This document shows positions 32,303-41,072 of a stretch of DNA of 64,000 nt, piece by piece. Where the stretch lies: the NCBI GenBank assembly GCA_038255145.1, contig JBBSLP010000001.1:198225-262224 (forward strand). The letters are read 5' to 3'. Both the position numbers and the translations under genes were made by a program. How positions within the stretch are numbered: position 1 is the stretch's first letter; every line of letters starts with the position of its first letter. The DNA comes from WHTX01 sp038255145 (GTDB taxonomy: Bacteria; Actinomycetota; Acidimicrobiia; Acidimicrobiales; CAIXPF01). The notes beneath the pieces are model-generated. The model was not told where the DNA came from. It did not search any database and saw only the letters and a list, made by a program, of their open reading frames with translations.

Positions 32303-33311
32303 CGTGGCCCTGGACAGCACGGCAACACCTCGCTGACCACGGGGTGGTTCCCGTGGTCGATCCTGGTGCTCACGCCCGTGGTCCTGGTGGCGAGCCTGCG
32401 CTGGCGCTCGGGTGTGTGGCGTCGCCAGTTGGTCATCGGGACGGTCGTGACCGCGGCGGCGACTACGCCTACTACCCGACCTTCGCCGCCCTGGCCGGAC
32501 GGGTGGCCGCCCACGAGACCGGCATCGGGGAGCTCGACGCCATCGTGGCCGAGGTGGAGGCCGCCGGCACCCTGCCCGCCCGCGGCTGGACGGTGCACGT
32601 GGACGTCCCCGCCCCCCGGTCGGGCTTCGAGGCCCGTCGGGCCTACGTCTACCTGCCCCCGGCCTGGTTCGCCGTTCCCCGGCCCGCCCTGCCCGTGATC
32701 CTGCTGCTGCACGGCGACCCCGGCGGGCCCGAGAACTGGACCCGGTCCGGGCAGGCCGACGTGGCGGCGGACGCCTTCGCCGCCGACCACGGCGGGCAGG
32801 CCCCCATCCTCGTGATGCCCGATGTCGGCGGTGTCGACCAGGTCGACACCGAGTGCGTCGACAGCCGCCGGGGTCGGGTCGAGACCTACCTCATGGACGA
32901 CGTGCTCGCCTTTGCCGCCGACCGCTTCGGTGCGGCCACGGGACCGGGGACGGTGGCCGTGGCCGGACTGTCGAGCGGGGGCACCTGTGCAGCCATCCTC
33001 GCCCTGCGCCATCCCGACCAGATCCGCGTGTTCGGTGACTACTCGGGGGTGGGCCAGCCCACCCTGGACCGACCCGAGGACGGCGCTTCGAGGAGACCGC
33101 AGGCTGGTTCGAGGTGGGAAGCGACGACCGCGGCACCCGCGAGGGCGTCGTCGCCGTGGCCGACGCTGCCCGGGCGGCCGGGGTGACCTCGTGCCTGGTC
33201 GTCCACCCCGGCGGCCACAGCTTCCGGGTGTGGAAGGCGGCCTTCGCCAGCTCCCTGCCGTGGATGGCCTTCCACCTGGGCCTCACCGACCAACCCGGGG
33301 ACTGCCCCTGA
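32303..33311 (+). pseudogene. Frameshifted alpha/beta-hydrolase-fold esterase with N-terminal membrane segment
   Basis: The N-terminal part reads LTTGWFPWSILVLTPVVLVA-SLRWRSGVWRRQLVIGTVVT, a membrane helix. A frameshift near 32460 then gives GGDYAYYPTFAALAGRVAAH and an esterase domain (VYLPPAWFAVP, VILLLHGDPGGPENW, DVGGVDQVDTECVDS, VAGLSSGGTCA with Ser nucleophile). A second frameshift near 33080 is needed to reach RFEETAGWFEVGSDDRG and the His region VVHPGGHSFRVWKAAF. Motifs are still recognisable, so decay is recent, or these are base-calling errors. Confidence 0.75.
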
Positions 33312-33342
33312 GGATCGCGTCCCTGGCGTCATACTTCGGGCT

Positions 33343-34095
33343 GTGTTCGCGGGCCTCCACCACATGTACCACGACGAGATCAGCGAAGAGGGCAAGGCCG
33401 GGTTCTTCTGGCTGCTGGTCGGCTTCGTCGCCGGCTTCGGCTTCATCCGCCTCAGCACCCGCATGATCCGGGCCCAGGTCAGCTGGTGGCCGGGCAACGT
33501 CACCCCCGGCGGCATGCACCTGCACCACATGCTCTTCGGGATGATCATCATGCTCATCAGCGGGGCCCTGGCCGTGGGCACGGGGCCGTCATCGCCCTGG
33601 GCCGAGGTGGTGGCCTTCTGCTTCGGCCTGGGCGGAGGCCTGGTGCTCGACGAGTTCGCCCTCATCGTCTTCCTCGACGACGTCTACTGGCGCGAGCAGG
33701 GGCGGGTGTCCCTCGACGCCGTCCTCCTGGCCACGGCCACCCTCACCCTCTTGCTGCTGGGCATGCACCCCGCCGGCGCCGACGTGGGCGACCAGGAGGG
33801 CATGGCCCGCTGGCTGGTGTTCGGCTACCACGTGTTCATCACCTTGCCCGCCGTGGTCATCTCCATGATGAAGGGCAAGGTCTACCTGGGCTTCCTGGGC
33901 ATCTTCCTGCTGCCCTTCGCCCTGGTGGGGGCCATCGCGGTGGCCAAGCCCAGCTCGCCCTGGGCCCGGCGCCACTACGCCGCGGGCTCCGCCCAGGAGG
34001 CCCGGGCCATCGCCCGCTACCCCGATGACCGCCGGGCCGTGCGCGTCCACCGCCACCTCCAGGACATGCTCGGCGGGGTTCCCGACCAACCCTGA
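33343..34095 (+). CDS. Conserved integral membrane protein
   Basis: 250 residues from a GTG at 33343; ATG 33364 is an alternative. Five to six hydrophobic helices (FFWLLVGFVAGFGFIRL, MLFGMIIMLISGALAVG, VVAFCFGLGGGLVLDEFALI, LLATATLTLLLLGMHP, WLVFGYHVFITLPAVVISM, FLGIFLLPFALVGAIAV). It also has the conserved polar stretch GGMHLHHMLFGM and DEFAL...LDDVYW, which look like metal or lipid-contacting residues. The basic, Arg-rich C-terminal tail is cytoplasmic. No known function; the His-rich loop and acidic motif are worth a structural search. Confidence 0.75.
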   Translation: MFAGLHHMYHDEISEEGKAGFFWLLVGFVAGFGFIRLSTRMIRAQVSWWPGNVTPGGMHLHHMLFGMIIMLISGALAVGTGPSSPWAEVVAFCFGLGGGLVLDEFALIVFLDDVYWREQGRVSLDAVLLATATLTLLLLGMHPAGADVGDQEGMARWLVFGYHVFITLPAVVISMMKGKVYLGFLGIFLLPFALVGAIAVAKPSSPWARRHYAAGSAQEARAIARYPDDRRAVRVHRHLQDMLGGVPDQP

Positions 34096-34128
34096 GCGCA
34101 GCCACCCCAGGCGTGGCAACATCCGGCC

Positions 34129-35016
34129 ATGGCCTCGTCCCCCTCTCCCTCGGCCCTGGTCCGGCGGGTCACCGCCACCCCCGATCCGCCGCCGACCGGC
34201 ATCCCCAACCCCGTGCACAGCGAGGCGGGGGCCAGCGCCGCGGGCTACCGCGGCGCCCTGGTGGCCGGGGTGCGCACCTACGGGCTGGTGGCCGACGTGC
34301 TCAGCGAGGCGGCCGGGCCCACGTGGCGGGACACGGGCTGGGCCGACGTCACCCTGCGCCGCCCGCTGTTCGCCGGCGAGGAGCTGACCATCACCGTGAC
34401 CCCCGAGGGCCGGGGCTGGTCCCTGCGGGCCGAGGTGCTGGCCGACCCCGCCACCCCCGGCATCGCCGCCCGACTCATCCTCGACGGTGAGGCCGGGCTG
34501 GGTAGGGCCCCGTGGTTCGCCGACATCGACCCCCCCGCCGTCGCCCCCGGTGAGGACCCGCCCCACGTGCGCCCCACCTACACCGTCGACACGGCACCGG
34601 TGGGCCAGCCCCTGCGCCCCCTGGCCGCGTTCGTCACCGCCGACGCCGCCCGGCGCCTGGCCACCGAAGAGCTAGGGCTCGAGCACACCGACCTGCCCGA
34701 GGGCCGCATCCACCCCTGGTTCCTGGCTGCCCGCATGGCCCCCCTGACCAGGCACAACTTCACCTACGGCCCCACCATCCACGTGCGCACCCAGATCCAG
34801 CACCTGGCCCCGGCCCACGCCGACGGTCAGGTCGTCATCGGCGCCCGCATCATCGACGTCCACGACGGCAAGGGCCACTGGTACCAGGTGCTCGACGGTG
34901 TGCTCAGCGACGGCGCCGGCGCCGAGCTGGCCCGGCTGCGCCACCACACCATCTTCCGCCCCCGGGGCACCGAGCTGCCCCCGCCCCTGGTCGGCGGCCT
35001 CGCCGTCGGCCCGTGA
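34129..35016 (+). CDS. MaoC/hotdog-fold-like protein
   Basis: 295 residues from ATG 34129. Two hotdog-like halves: YRGALVAGVRTYGLVADVLS, WADVTLRRPLFAGEELTITV, and the second half ending GHWYQVLDGVLSDGAGAELA and RLRHHTIFRPRG. The last motif (R-H-x-T-I-F-R-P-R) is common in double-hotdog MaoC dehydratase-like proteins. It may hydrate or bind an acyl-CoA. The exact reaction is not known. Its stop overlaps the Nudix start by 4 nt. Confidence 0.7.
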   Translation: MASSPSPSALVRRVTATPDPPPTGIPNPVHSEAGASAAGYRGALVAGVRTYGLVADVLSEAAGPTWRDTGWADVTLRRPLFAGEELTITVTPEGRGWSLRAEVLADPATPGIAARLILDGEAGLGRAPWFADIDPPAVAPGEDPPHVRPTYTVDTAPVGQPLRPLAAFVTADAARRLATEELGLEHTDLPEGRIHPWFLAARMAPLTRHNFTYGPTIHVRTQIQHLAPAHADGQVVIGARIIDVHDGKGHWYQVLDGVLSDGAGAELARLRHHTIFRPRGTELPPPLVGGLAVGP

Positions 35017-35465
35017 CGTTCGCACCGAGAGACGTCTTCGAACAGATCCTGGAGTGGTCGGTCATCCCCACCTTCGACCTGGTGCTCCACGTCGACGGCC
35101 AGGGGTTCGTGCTCGTCAGGCGGCGGATCGCGCCCTACAAGGGGGTGTGGGCCCTGCCCGGGCTGCGCATGTTCAAGGGCGAGTCCATCGACCAGGCCCT
35201 GACCCGCATCTCCACCGCCGAGGTCGGCCTCGACATCGACCCCGGCCAGCGCCGCTTCCTGGGCCAGTACGTGGGTCGGTTCCGCACCGAGCACCAACGC
35301 CAGGACCTGTCCACCGGTTACCTGATCACCTTGCCCGCAGGCTCCGAGCCCACCCCGAACCCCGAGCACTTCAGCAGCTCGCGGCTGAGCTACGACGACG
35401 TCGAGCCCATGGGGGCCATGTACCGCTTCTACCTCGGAGCGGCACGGGACCTGCTCGGTCGCTGA
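35013..35465 (+). CDS. Nudix hydrolase of GDP-mannose mannosyl hydrolase type
   Basis: 150 residues from GTG within the upstream stop (GTGA). Nudix region WALPGLRMFKGESIDQALTR, ISTAEVGLDI. The canonical REUxEE is changed to RISTAE, losing two of the metal-binding Glu. GDP-mannose mannosyl hydrolase (Gmm) has an almost identical deviation (RLTMAE), so a GDP-sugar-type hydrolase is suggested. The final part GMYRFYLGAARDLLGR is helical. Coupling to the MaoC-like gene is noted but the functional link is unclear. Confidence 0.75.
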   Translation: MTFAPRDVFEQILEWSVIPTFDLVLHVDGQGFVLVRRRIAPYKGVWALPGLRMFKGESIDQALTRISTAEVGLDIDPGQRRFLGQYVGRFRTEHQRQDLSTGYLITLPAGSEPTPNPEHFSSSRLSYDDVEPMGAMYRFYLGAARDLLGR

Positions 35466-35483
35466 CCCGCAACGCGCCCCTGC

Positions 35484-36344
35484 CTACGTGCCCGGTTCGG
35501 TGGTGGCCCGTTCGATGTCGTAGAGCTCTTCCAGGCCGGCCAGGCGGGGCAGGTCGGCGTAGACCTCGAGGTGGCGGGCCAACCCGACGGTGGTGTGGCC
35601 CTGCTCGCGCTGCTCGCGGTAGGCGGTGCGGATGGCGTCGATGGCCGCCGTCTGTCCGGTGAAGGCGTCGATGACCAGGCGGTAGCCCAGGTCGGTCCAT
35701 GTCGCGGCGCTGCGTTGGTCGAGCGAGGCGATGGTGGCCAGCGGTCCCCGCACCCGTTGGGGGGCCTCGATCCACTCCTGCTTGGACCGGGGGAAGATCA
35801 TGGCCATGTCAGCGCCGGCATCGAGGTAGGCGTTGGCCCGGTCCACGGCGGCGTCGAAGCCCTCGTTGGCCACCCCACCGGTGCGGGCGATGATGACGAA
35901 GTCGGGATCCCGGCGCTGGTCGACGGCGACGCGCACCTTGGCCACCATCTCGTCTCGGGGGATGAGGTGCTCGATGTGGCGGTGGTGGCTGACCCGCTTG
36001 GGGGCGACCTGGTCCTCGATCTCCACAGCGGCGGCCCCGGCGGCTTCGAGGTCCCACATCATGCGGGCCACCTGCACCGGGTCCCCGAAGCCCACCCCCC
36101 CGTCCACGATGAGGGGCAGGGACGAACGCCGGGAGATGGCCCGGGTCGTGGCCGAGATCTCGTCCATGGTGAGCAGGGCCTCGGACACGGCGAGGGAGTA
36201 GCCCAGACCTCCACCGCTCACGTAGCCGGCCTCGTAGCCCAGCTCCTCGCACAACCGGGCCACGATGGGCTCCAGGCACAGAGGCGCGAACACGACCTCC
36301 CCCGACGCCAACCGATCCCGCAGCGCTCGTCGGGCCGAGGTCAC
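35484..36344 (-). CDS. Isocitrate lyase/PEP mutase superfamily protein
   Basis: 286 residues from GTG 36344. TIM barrel of the ICL/PEPM type: GYEAGYVSGGGLGYSLAVSE, LPLIVDGGVGFGDPVQVARM, AAAVEIEDQVAPKRVSHH and DPDFVIIARTGG. Isocitrate/methylisocitrate lyases have K-K-C-G-H at the loop after EDQ; here it is PKRVSHH without the catalytic Cys. It is therefore more likely an oxaloacetate decarboxylase-like or other C-C/P-C family member. It lies alone on the minus strand, convergent with the Nudix gene. Confidence 0.85.
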   Translation of the reverse strand: MTSARRALRDRLASGEVVFAPLCLEPIVARLCEELGYEAGYVSGGGLGYSLAVSEALLTMDEISATTRAISRRSSLPLIVDGGVGFGDPVQVARMMWDLEAAGAAAVEIEDQVAPKRVSHHRHIEHLIPRDEMVAKVRVAVDQRRDPDFVIIARTGGVANEGFDAAVDRANAYLDAGADMAMIFPRSKQEWIEAPQRVRGPLATIASLDQRSAATWTDLGYRLVIDAFTGQTAAIDAIRTAYREQREQGHTTVGLARHLEVYADLPRLAGLEELYDIERATTEPGT

Positions 36345-36484
36345 CGGCCCCGGCTCCCGCGGCGGCACGCGGTGGCGGTCGTGACCATGGTGATCCCCCT
36401 GTCCCCGGCTCCGACCGTCGGCCAGGGCCCTCGACGGGGACCGTACCGCGGCGGCACGGCCGATGTTCGGCCGCCGGGCGAGGA

Positions 36485-37444
36485 TCAGGCGACGGTGCGC
36501 AGCAGCTCGCGGGGCGGGCGGCCCGACACCGACGAGGCGCTGGCCATGACCTCGGTCAGCACGGCGGCCGCCTCGTGCCAGTCGGGGTGGGACACGGCGG
36601 GCTCGAGGCCGGCGCCGATGAACAGCGTCTCGTAGAGGGTGGGGTCGGCGCTGGCCAGGCGGTCGGCCCAGGCGGTGACGTCGCTGACGCAGGGCACGCT
36701 GACGGACCCGAAGTAGTCCTGGGGGTCGAGCCCGGGGAAGCGGGCGAAGGGGCGGCGCAGGCCGAGCTGGAGCAGGCGCAGGACGACGACGTCGAGCACG
36801 GTGATGAACCACTGCACCCCACAGCGCAGGGCCATGGTCGTGGTGGCCTGGTAGAGGGCCAGGCTGACGACGCCGTTGCGGTAGCCGGGGGCCACCGACA
36901 GGGTGGCGATGTCCCAGGTGGCCCCGCTGGCCCGGTCCATGCCGCTCGAGCGCATGGCGTCGGCCGGTGGGGTGTGCCAGTGGTCGGCGATGTCGTCCAT
37001 GGTCTTGAAGCCGGCCGCGCCCGGGAGCACGAGGCGGATGGCGCCCACGGGCAGGGAGCGTCGGTGGTCGAGCACGCAGATGAACACGGTGGCGCCCTCG
37101 TAGGCCGCGTACTCCGCCTCGGTCGCCTCGGGGCTGTTGCCGAAGGACTCCTCGAACACGAGCTGCTCGACGTGGCGGGCCAGATCGGCCCCGGGCTCGT
37201 CGGGGGTGAAGACGTAGGTGCCGAAGGGGGCGTCGGACCGCCCCGCCTCGGCGGCGATGGTGTCCACGAGCTCGCGGATGCGGTCGAGGGTGAGGTCCAC
37301 GACCACGTCGGTGCGTGCCTCGGTGACGTCCACCGGGGCCGGTGCGGCCACGGTCGTCGGTGCGGCTGCGGCGCTCCCGATCCGACGCTCGGCAACGGGA
37401 TGACGATTGAGGAGGGACTTCAGAGACGGCAGCACGCAGGGCAA
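36485..37444 (-). CDS. Uncharacterised GNAT-like acyltransferase protein
   Basis: 319 residues. The start is uncertain: TTG 37444, with GTG a few codons later; the first about 40 residues are low-complexity Ala/Pro. From about residue 55 there is a GNAT-like core: GTYVFTPDEPG, VFICVLDHRRSLPVGAIRLV, WDIATLSVAPGYRNGVVSLA and CGVQWFITVLDVVVLRLLQ. The layout (strand, acyl donor loop, V-x-P-x-Y-R-N-G) resembles LuxI/N-acyl amino acid synthase-type acyltransferases. The product is unknown. The gene is monocistronic. Confidence 0.6.
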   Translation of the reverse strand: MPCVLPSLKSLLNRHPVAERRIGSAAAAPTTVAAPAPVDVTEARTDVVVDLTLDRIRELVDTIAAEAGRSDAPFGTYVFTPDEPGADLARHVEQLVFEESFGNSPEATEAEYAAYEGATVFICVLDHRRSLPVGAIRLVLPGAAGFKTMDDIADHWHTPPADAMRSSGMDRASGATWDIATLSVAPGYRNGVVSLALYQATTTMALRCGVQWFITVLDVVVLRLLQLGLRRPFARFPGLDPQDYFGSVSVPCVSDVTAWADRLASADPTLYETLFIGAGLEPAVSHPDWHEAAAVLTEVMASASSVSGRPPRELLRTVA

Positions 37445-37615
37445 CCTACAGACGCCTGAGCGTGAGATTTCACGGTCTGGGCATCTTTACCGGCTGAGGG
37501 GTAGCCGAATCATCAGACCTGGTGAGAGTAGCTCGTCAATACTGATCCACCCGTGGACGGGTGTCACGTGACCGTCATCACACCCGCGCCCGTCATGGAG
37601 CCACCAGGGCGCCCG
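37445..37615. other. Intergenic region, no gene seen
   Basis: About 170 nt between two minus-strand genes, with locally lower GC at 37455-37545. It likely contains the promoter of the GNAT-like gene. No clear motif. Confidence 0.4.
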
Positions 37616-40012
37616 TCAGGGAGCGACCAGGGCACCCTTCACGCCGAGTCGGTTGAGCGCCTCGGGCACGAACTCGGGGGCCAGGGGGCGGGAGAAGAGG
37701 TAGCCTTGGGCCCGGTCGGCACCCAGCACCCGCAGGCGCCCGGCCTGGTTCACCGTCTCGACCCCCTCGGCCACCGTGGTCATGCCCAGGGCGTTGGCCA
37801 TGGCGATGATGGCCGAGCACAGGCTCTCCTCCGACGTGTCGGGGGCATCGAGGCCCTCGACGAAGGAGCGGTCGATCTTGACGTGGTCCACGGGGAAGCG
37901 CTTGAGGTAGGACAGCGACGAGTAGCCCGTGCCGAAGTCGTCGATGGACAGCCGCACGCCCAGGCCCCGCAGCTTGTGCAGGATGGCCGCCGCGGCCACG
38001 GGGTCCTCCATGAGGAGGGACTCGGTCAGCTCCAGGCACAGGGCGTCACCGGGCAGGCCGTGGGTCTTGAGGGCGGCCGCCACCCGGTCGATGAGCAGGG
38101 GGTCACGCAGCTGGCGGGCCGACAGGTTCACGGCCACGTAGAGGTCCCCACCGCCGGCGATGGTCTTGCGCCAGCGGGCCAGCTCGCGGGCGGCCTGGTC
38201 GATGACCCAGGCCCCGATGTCCACGATGAGGCCGGTCTCCTCGGCGATGGGGATGAAGGTCACCGGCGGCACCAGCCCCCGGGTGGTGTGGGCCCAGCGC
38301 AGCAGGGCCTCGAAACCGTCGACCCGCTCGCTGCCCATCTCCACGATGGGCTGGAAGTGCACGTGCAGCTCACCGTCGGCCAAGGCGTGGCGCAGGTCCT
38401 GCTCGAGGACCAGCCGCTCGGCCACCCGGTCACGCATGGAGGCGTCGAACACGGCCACCCCGTCACGGCCGGCCGCCTTGGCCTGGTACATGGCCGTGTC
38501 GGCGTCACGGATGAACGACTCGGCATCGTCATGGGCGTTGTGGCCGTCGACGAAGACCATGCCCAGGCTGGCCGAGCTGTGGATGCCGGAACCCCGCACG
38601 GCGAAGGGCTCGACGAAGCTGGCCCGGACGCGCTCGGCCAGGCGCTGACCGCCGGCCAGGTCGGACACGTCTCCGAGCACGATGATGAACTCGTCACCGC
38701 CGATGCGGGCCACCAGGTCCCCCGGGCGCACGCTGGCCTTGAGCCGGGCGGCGATGGCCACCAGCAGCTCGTCGCCCAGGCTGTGCCCGCCGCTGTCGTT
38801 GACCAGCTTGAAGCGGTCGACGTCGAGGAAGATGACCGAGGCCGGGGGCGCCCCGTCGCGCACGTCGCCAGCCAGGCGGTTGATCTGCTCGAGGGCGAAG
38901 GACCGGTTGGGCAGGCCGGTGAGCTGGTCGTGGGTGGCCTGGTAGGCGAAGCGGGCCTCGGAGCGGGCGTGCTCCCGGAGGGCCCGGAACACCCGGATGA
39001 CCACGGCGGCGGTCAGCGAGAGCACGATGCACACCAGCACCAGCCGCTCGGACGCTCCGGGGTTGGTCTGGGTCATGCTGACCAGGGCGGGGATGACCAG
39101 AGCCACGGCCACGAGCGCCAGCCGCCCCCGGCCGGGAGCGGTGTCGTCGCTGGTCACGGGCTCGGTGAGCGTGCGCATGGTGGGATGCAGGAACGTCACC
39201 CCCATGGCCAGGAAAGCCAGGGCGTAGGCGGCGTCGCCCAGCCGCTGGGGCACGTAGACCAGGTGGGCATCACCCAGGGTGGCCAGCACGTCGCCGAGGA
39301 CCATGAAGAGCATGGCCCCCATGAACAGGCGCTGGGCGGCCGTGGTACGACCGCCGCCGGTGAAGGCGACCCGGGCCGTGAGGGCGGCGATGAACACCGA
39401 GAGCGGCGGGTAGATGGCCAGGCTGAGCCGGACCTGGATGGGGGTGTCCTGGCGGAACAGGGGGGTCATCAGGTACACCCAGGCCACCGTCAGGGCGGCC
39501 AGGGACGCGACCAGGCTGTCGAGGAGGGCATCGACGTCCCGCCCCCGGCCCCGCCACCGGGCGTGCACGAACCCGCCGATGGCCACGCCCACGGCCAGGT
39601 AGCCGGGCACGACGACGAAGTCGGGCAGCAACGAGCGCTGCGGCGAGAGGTCGCCGAAGCTGCCCACCGCCTCCCGCAGGGCCCCACCGACCATGAAGAT
39701 GACCACGGCGCCCGAGATGGTCCACCACGGCCAGCGCAGGGAAGGCCGGTAGCGGCGGACGCCGACCACGCTGGTGATCACGGTGGCCAGGGCCAGGGCC
39801 ACGAAGGTCAGCACCGACAGGCCACCGAGCAGACCCAGGGCGTGCGCGGTGATCCAGATCAGCCCCACCACACCGAAGGTGGTCGAGGCACGGGTCGATG
39901 TCGACCGTGGTGCGAGATCCTTGCTGACGTTGAGCACGCCGCCCATGTAACCGCTCCCGTTCCCGTGGCCTGCGTGGCCGATGCCGTGGTTTACGGCGCG
40001 CTTCGGCGTCAT
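37616..40012 (-). CDS. Membrane-bound GGDEF-EAL cyclic-di-GMP protein
   Basis: 798 residues from ATG 40012; ATG 39946 is an alternative start. About nine transmembrane helices (residues 45-335) precede GGDEF (about 360-525) and EAL (about 535-785). GGDEF is intact (ARIGGDEFIIVL) with RxxD five residues upstream. The EAL domain is intact: DGFEALLRW, YVAVNLSARQL, ELTESLL, IDDFGTGYSS, KIDRSFV, AEGVET. It should be able to make and degrade cyclic di-GMP, with membrane sensing controlling the balance. It stands alone between intergenic regions. Confidence 0.93.
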   Translation of the reverse strand: MTPKRAVNHGIGHAGHGNGSGYMGGVLNVSKDLAPRSTSTRASTTFGVVGLIWITAHALGLLGGLSVLTFVALALATVITSVVGVRRYRPSLRWPWWTISGAVVIFMVGGALREAVGSFGDLSPQRSLLPDFVVVPGYLAVGVAIGGFVHARWRGRGRDVDALLDSLVASLAALTVAWVYLMTPLFRQDTPIQVRLSLAIYPPLSVFIAALTARVAFTGGGRTTAAQRLFMGAMLFMVLGDVLATLGDAHLVYVPQRLGDAAYALAFLAMGVTFLHPTMRTLTEPVTSDDTAPGRGRLALVAVALVIPALVSMTQTNPGASERLVLVCIVLSLTAAVVIRVFRALREHARSEARFAYQATHDQLTGLPNRSFALEQINRLAGDVRDGAPPASVIFLDVDRFKLVNDSGGHSLGDELLVAIAARLKASVRPGDLVARIGGDEFIIVLGDVSDLAGGQRLAERVRASFVEPFAVRGSGIHSSASLGMVFVDGHNAHDDAESFIRDADTAMYQAKAAGRDGVAVFDASMRDRVAERLVLEQDLRHALADGELHVHFQPIVEMGSERVDGFEALLRWAHTTRGLVPPVTFIPIAEETGLIVDIGAWVIDQAARELARWRKTIAGGGDLYVAVNLSARQLRDPLLIDRVAAALKTHGLPGDALCLELTESLLMEDPVAAAAILHKLRGLGVRLSIDDFGTGYSSLSYLKRFPVDHVKIDRSFVEGLDAPDTSEESLCSAIIAMANALGMTTVAEGVETVNQAGRLRVLGADRAQGYLFSRPLAPEFVPEALNRLGVKGALVAP

Positions 40013-40127
40013 CTACAACGACAAGATGGGGGAACAGTGCTCGATGACGCCGTTCTGGGTACTGTCACCCGTTCTCAGGCCCGAGGTCCAGTGACCAGAG
40101 TCTCGTTTAGATGAACGGGCGCCTGGC

Positions 40128-40991
40128 TCAGGGAGCCACGGAGGCGAGGACCCGCTCCCGCTCGGCCTCGTCGAAGCCGTGGGGGTAGAGGCAGAGCACG
40201 TCGATGCCGGCATCGGCGTAGGCGGCCAGACGCTCCTTCGCCGCCCCGGGATCGTCGGCCGGCAGGGTGGCGCCGGCCACGATGGCCTCGGGTGTGGTCA
40301 GCCCCTGGGACACGAGGTGCTGGTGGTAGTTGGCCAGGGCGTCGTAGTTCACGGCGTCGGTCAACGCCGCCTGCCGGGGCGAGATGCGCACGTAGAGCAC
40401 GGTGGTGGCTCGGCCGCCGGGGCCGGCCGCCTCACGCACCGCGGCCACCGTGGTCGCTGCGTGCTCCGGGGTGAGCCAGTTGAGGACCACGCCGTCGGCG
40501 TCGGCGGCCCCCAGGGCCACCATCTTGGGGCCGAGGGCGCCCACGAGCACGGGGAAGCCCCCGCCGAAGGACAGCCCACCCCCGGTCGAGCACCGGCGCA
40601 TCTCCTCGACCCACCAGCGCATCTCGGTCAGCGGCGACTTCGGGTACGTGGCCCCGCCGCGCCCGGCGGCCTCGGGGTGGGACACCCCGATGCCCAGGTC
40701 GAAGCGGCCCCCGGACAGCTCGTTGAGCGTCCCCGCCATGCGGGCCAGGGCGGTGGGCTCGTGGAAGATGACCGCGGCCACCCCCACCGCTCCCCGCACG
40801 GTCGAGGTGGCCTCGAACATGGCGGCCAGGCTGGCGAAGGCGTCGCGACCGCCGAGGGGCTTGCCCGGCTCGGCCCCGCCACCCCGCACGTCGGGCACGA
40901 ACAGGTGGCTGAAGCCGCGGTCCTCGGCGAAGCGGCCCAGGCGGGCCACCTCGTTGGCCGGCAGGTCACGCACGCAGATCCCCAGGTCCAT
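40128..40991 (-). CDS. LLM class F420-dependent oxidoreductase
   Basis: 287 residues from ATG 40991. Luciferase-like barrel: MDLGICVRDLPANEVARLGR, FSHLFVPDVRG, VRGAVGVAAVIFHEPTALAR, ELSGGRFDLGIGVSHP, then PVLVGALGPKMVALGAADAD and GVVLNWLTPEHA. The GGRFDLGIGVSHP segment and GALGPKM are typical for F420-dependent members. It diverges from the alcohol dehydrogenase gene with only 81 nt between starts, so their promoters overlap. Substrate unknown. Confidence 0.88.
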   Translation of the reverse strand: MDLGICVRDLPANEVARLGRFAEDRGFSHLFVPDVRGGGAEPGKPLGGRDAFASLAAMFEATSTVRGAVGVAAVIFHEPTALARMAGTLNELSGGRFDLGIGVSHPEAAGRGGATYPKSPLTEMRWWVEEMRRCSTGGGLSFGGGFPVLVGALGPKMVALGAADADGVVLNWLTPEHAATTVAAVREAAGPGGRATTVLYVRISPRQAALTDAVNYDALANYHQHLVSQGLTTPEAIVAGATLPADDPGAAKERLAAYADAGIDVLCLYPHGFDEAERERVLASVAP

Positions 40992-41072
40992 GGCCCGGAT
41001 CTTGGCACGCCCCGCCCGGGGTCGGGGCGCTACGTTCGGGCCCACACGTCGAGCGCTCTGGGGGGAGACGCC

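Noticed and set aside
32460..33080. Programmed frameshifting in the esterase gene
   Set aside because: No slippery heptamer or conserved context; two shifts in one gene fit decay or sequencing error better.
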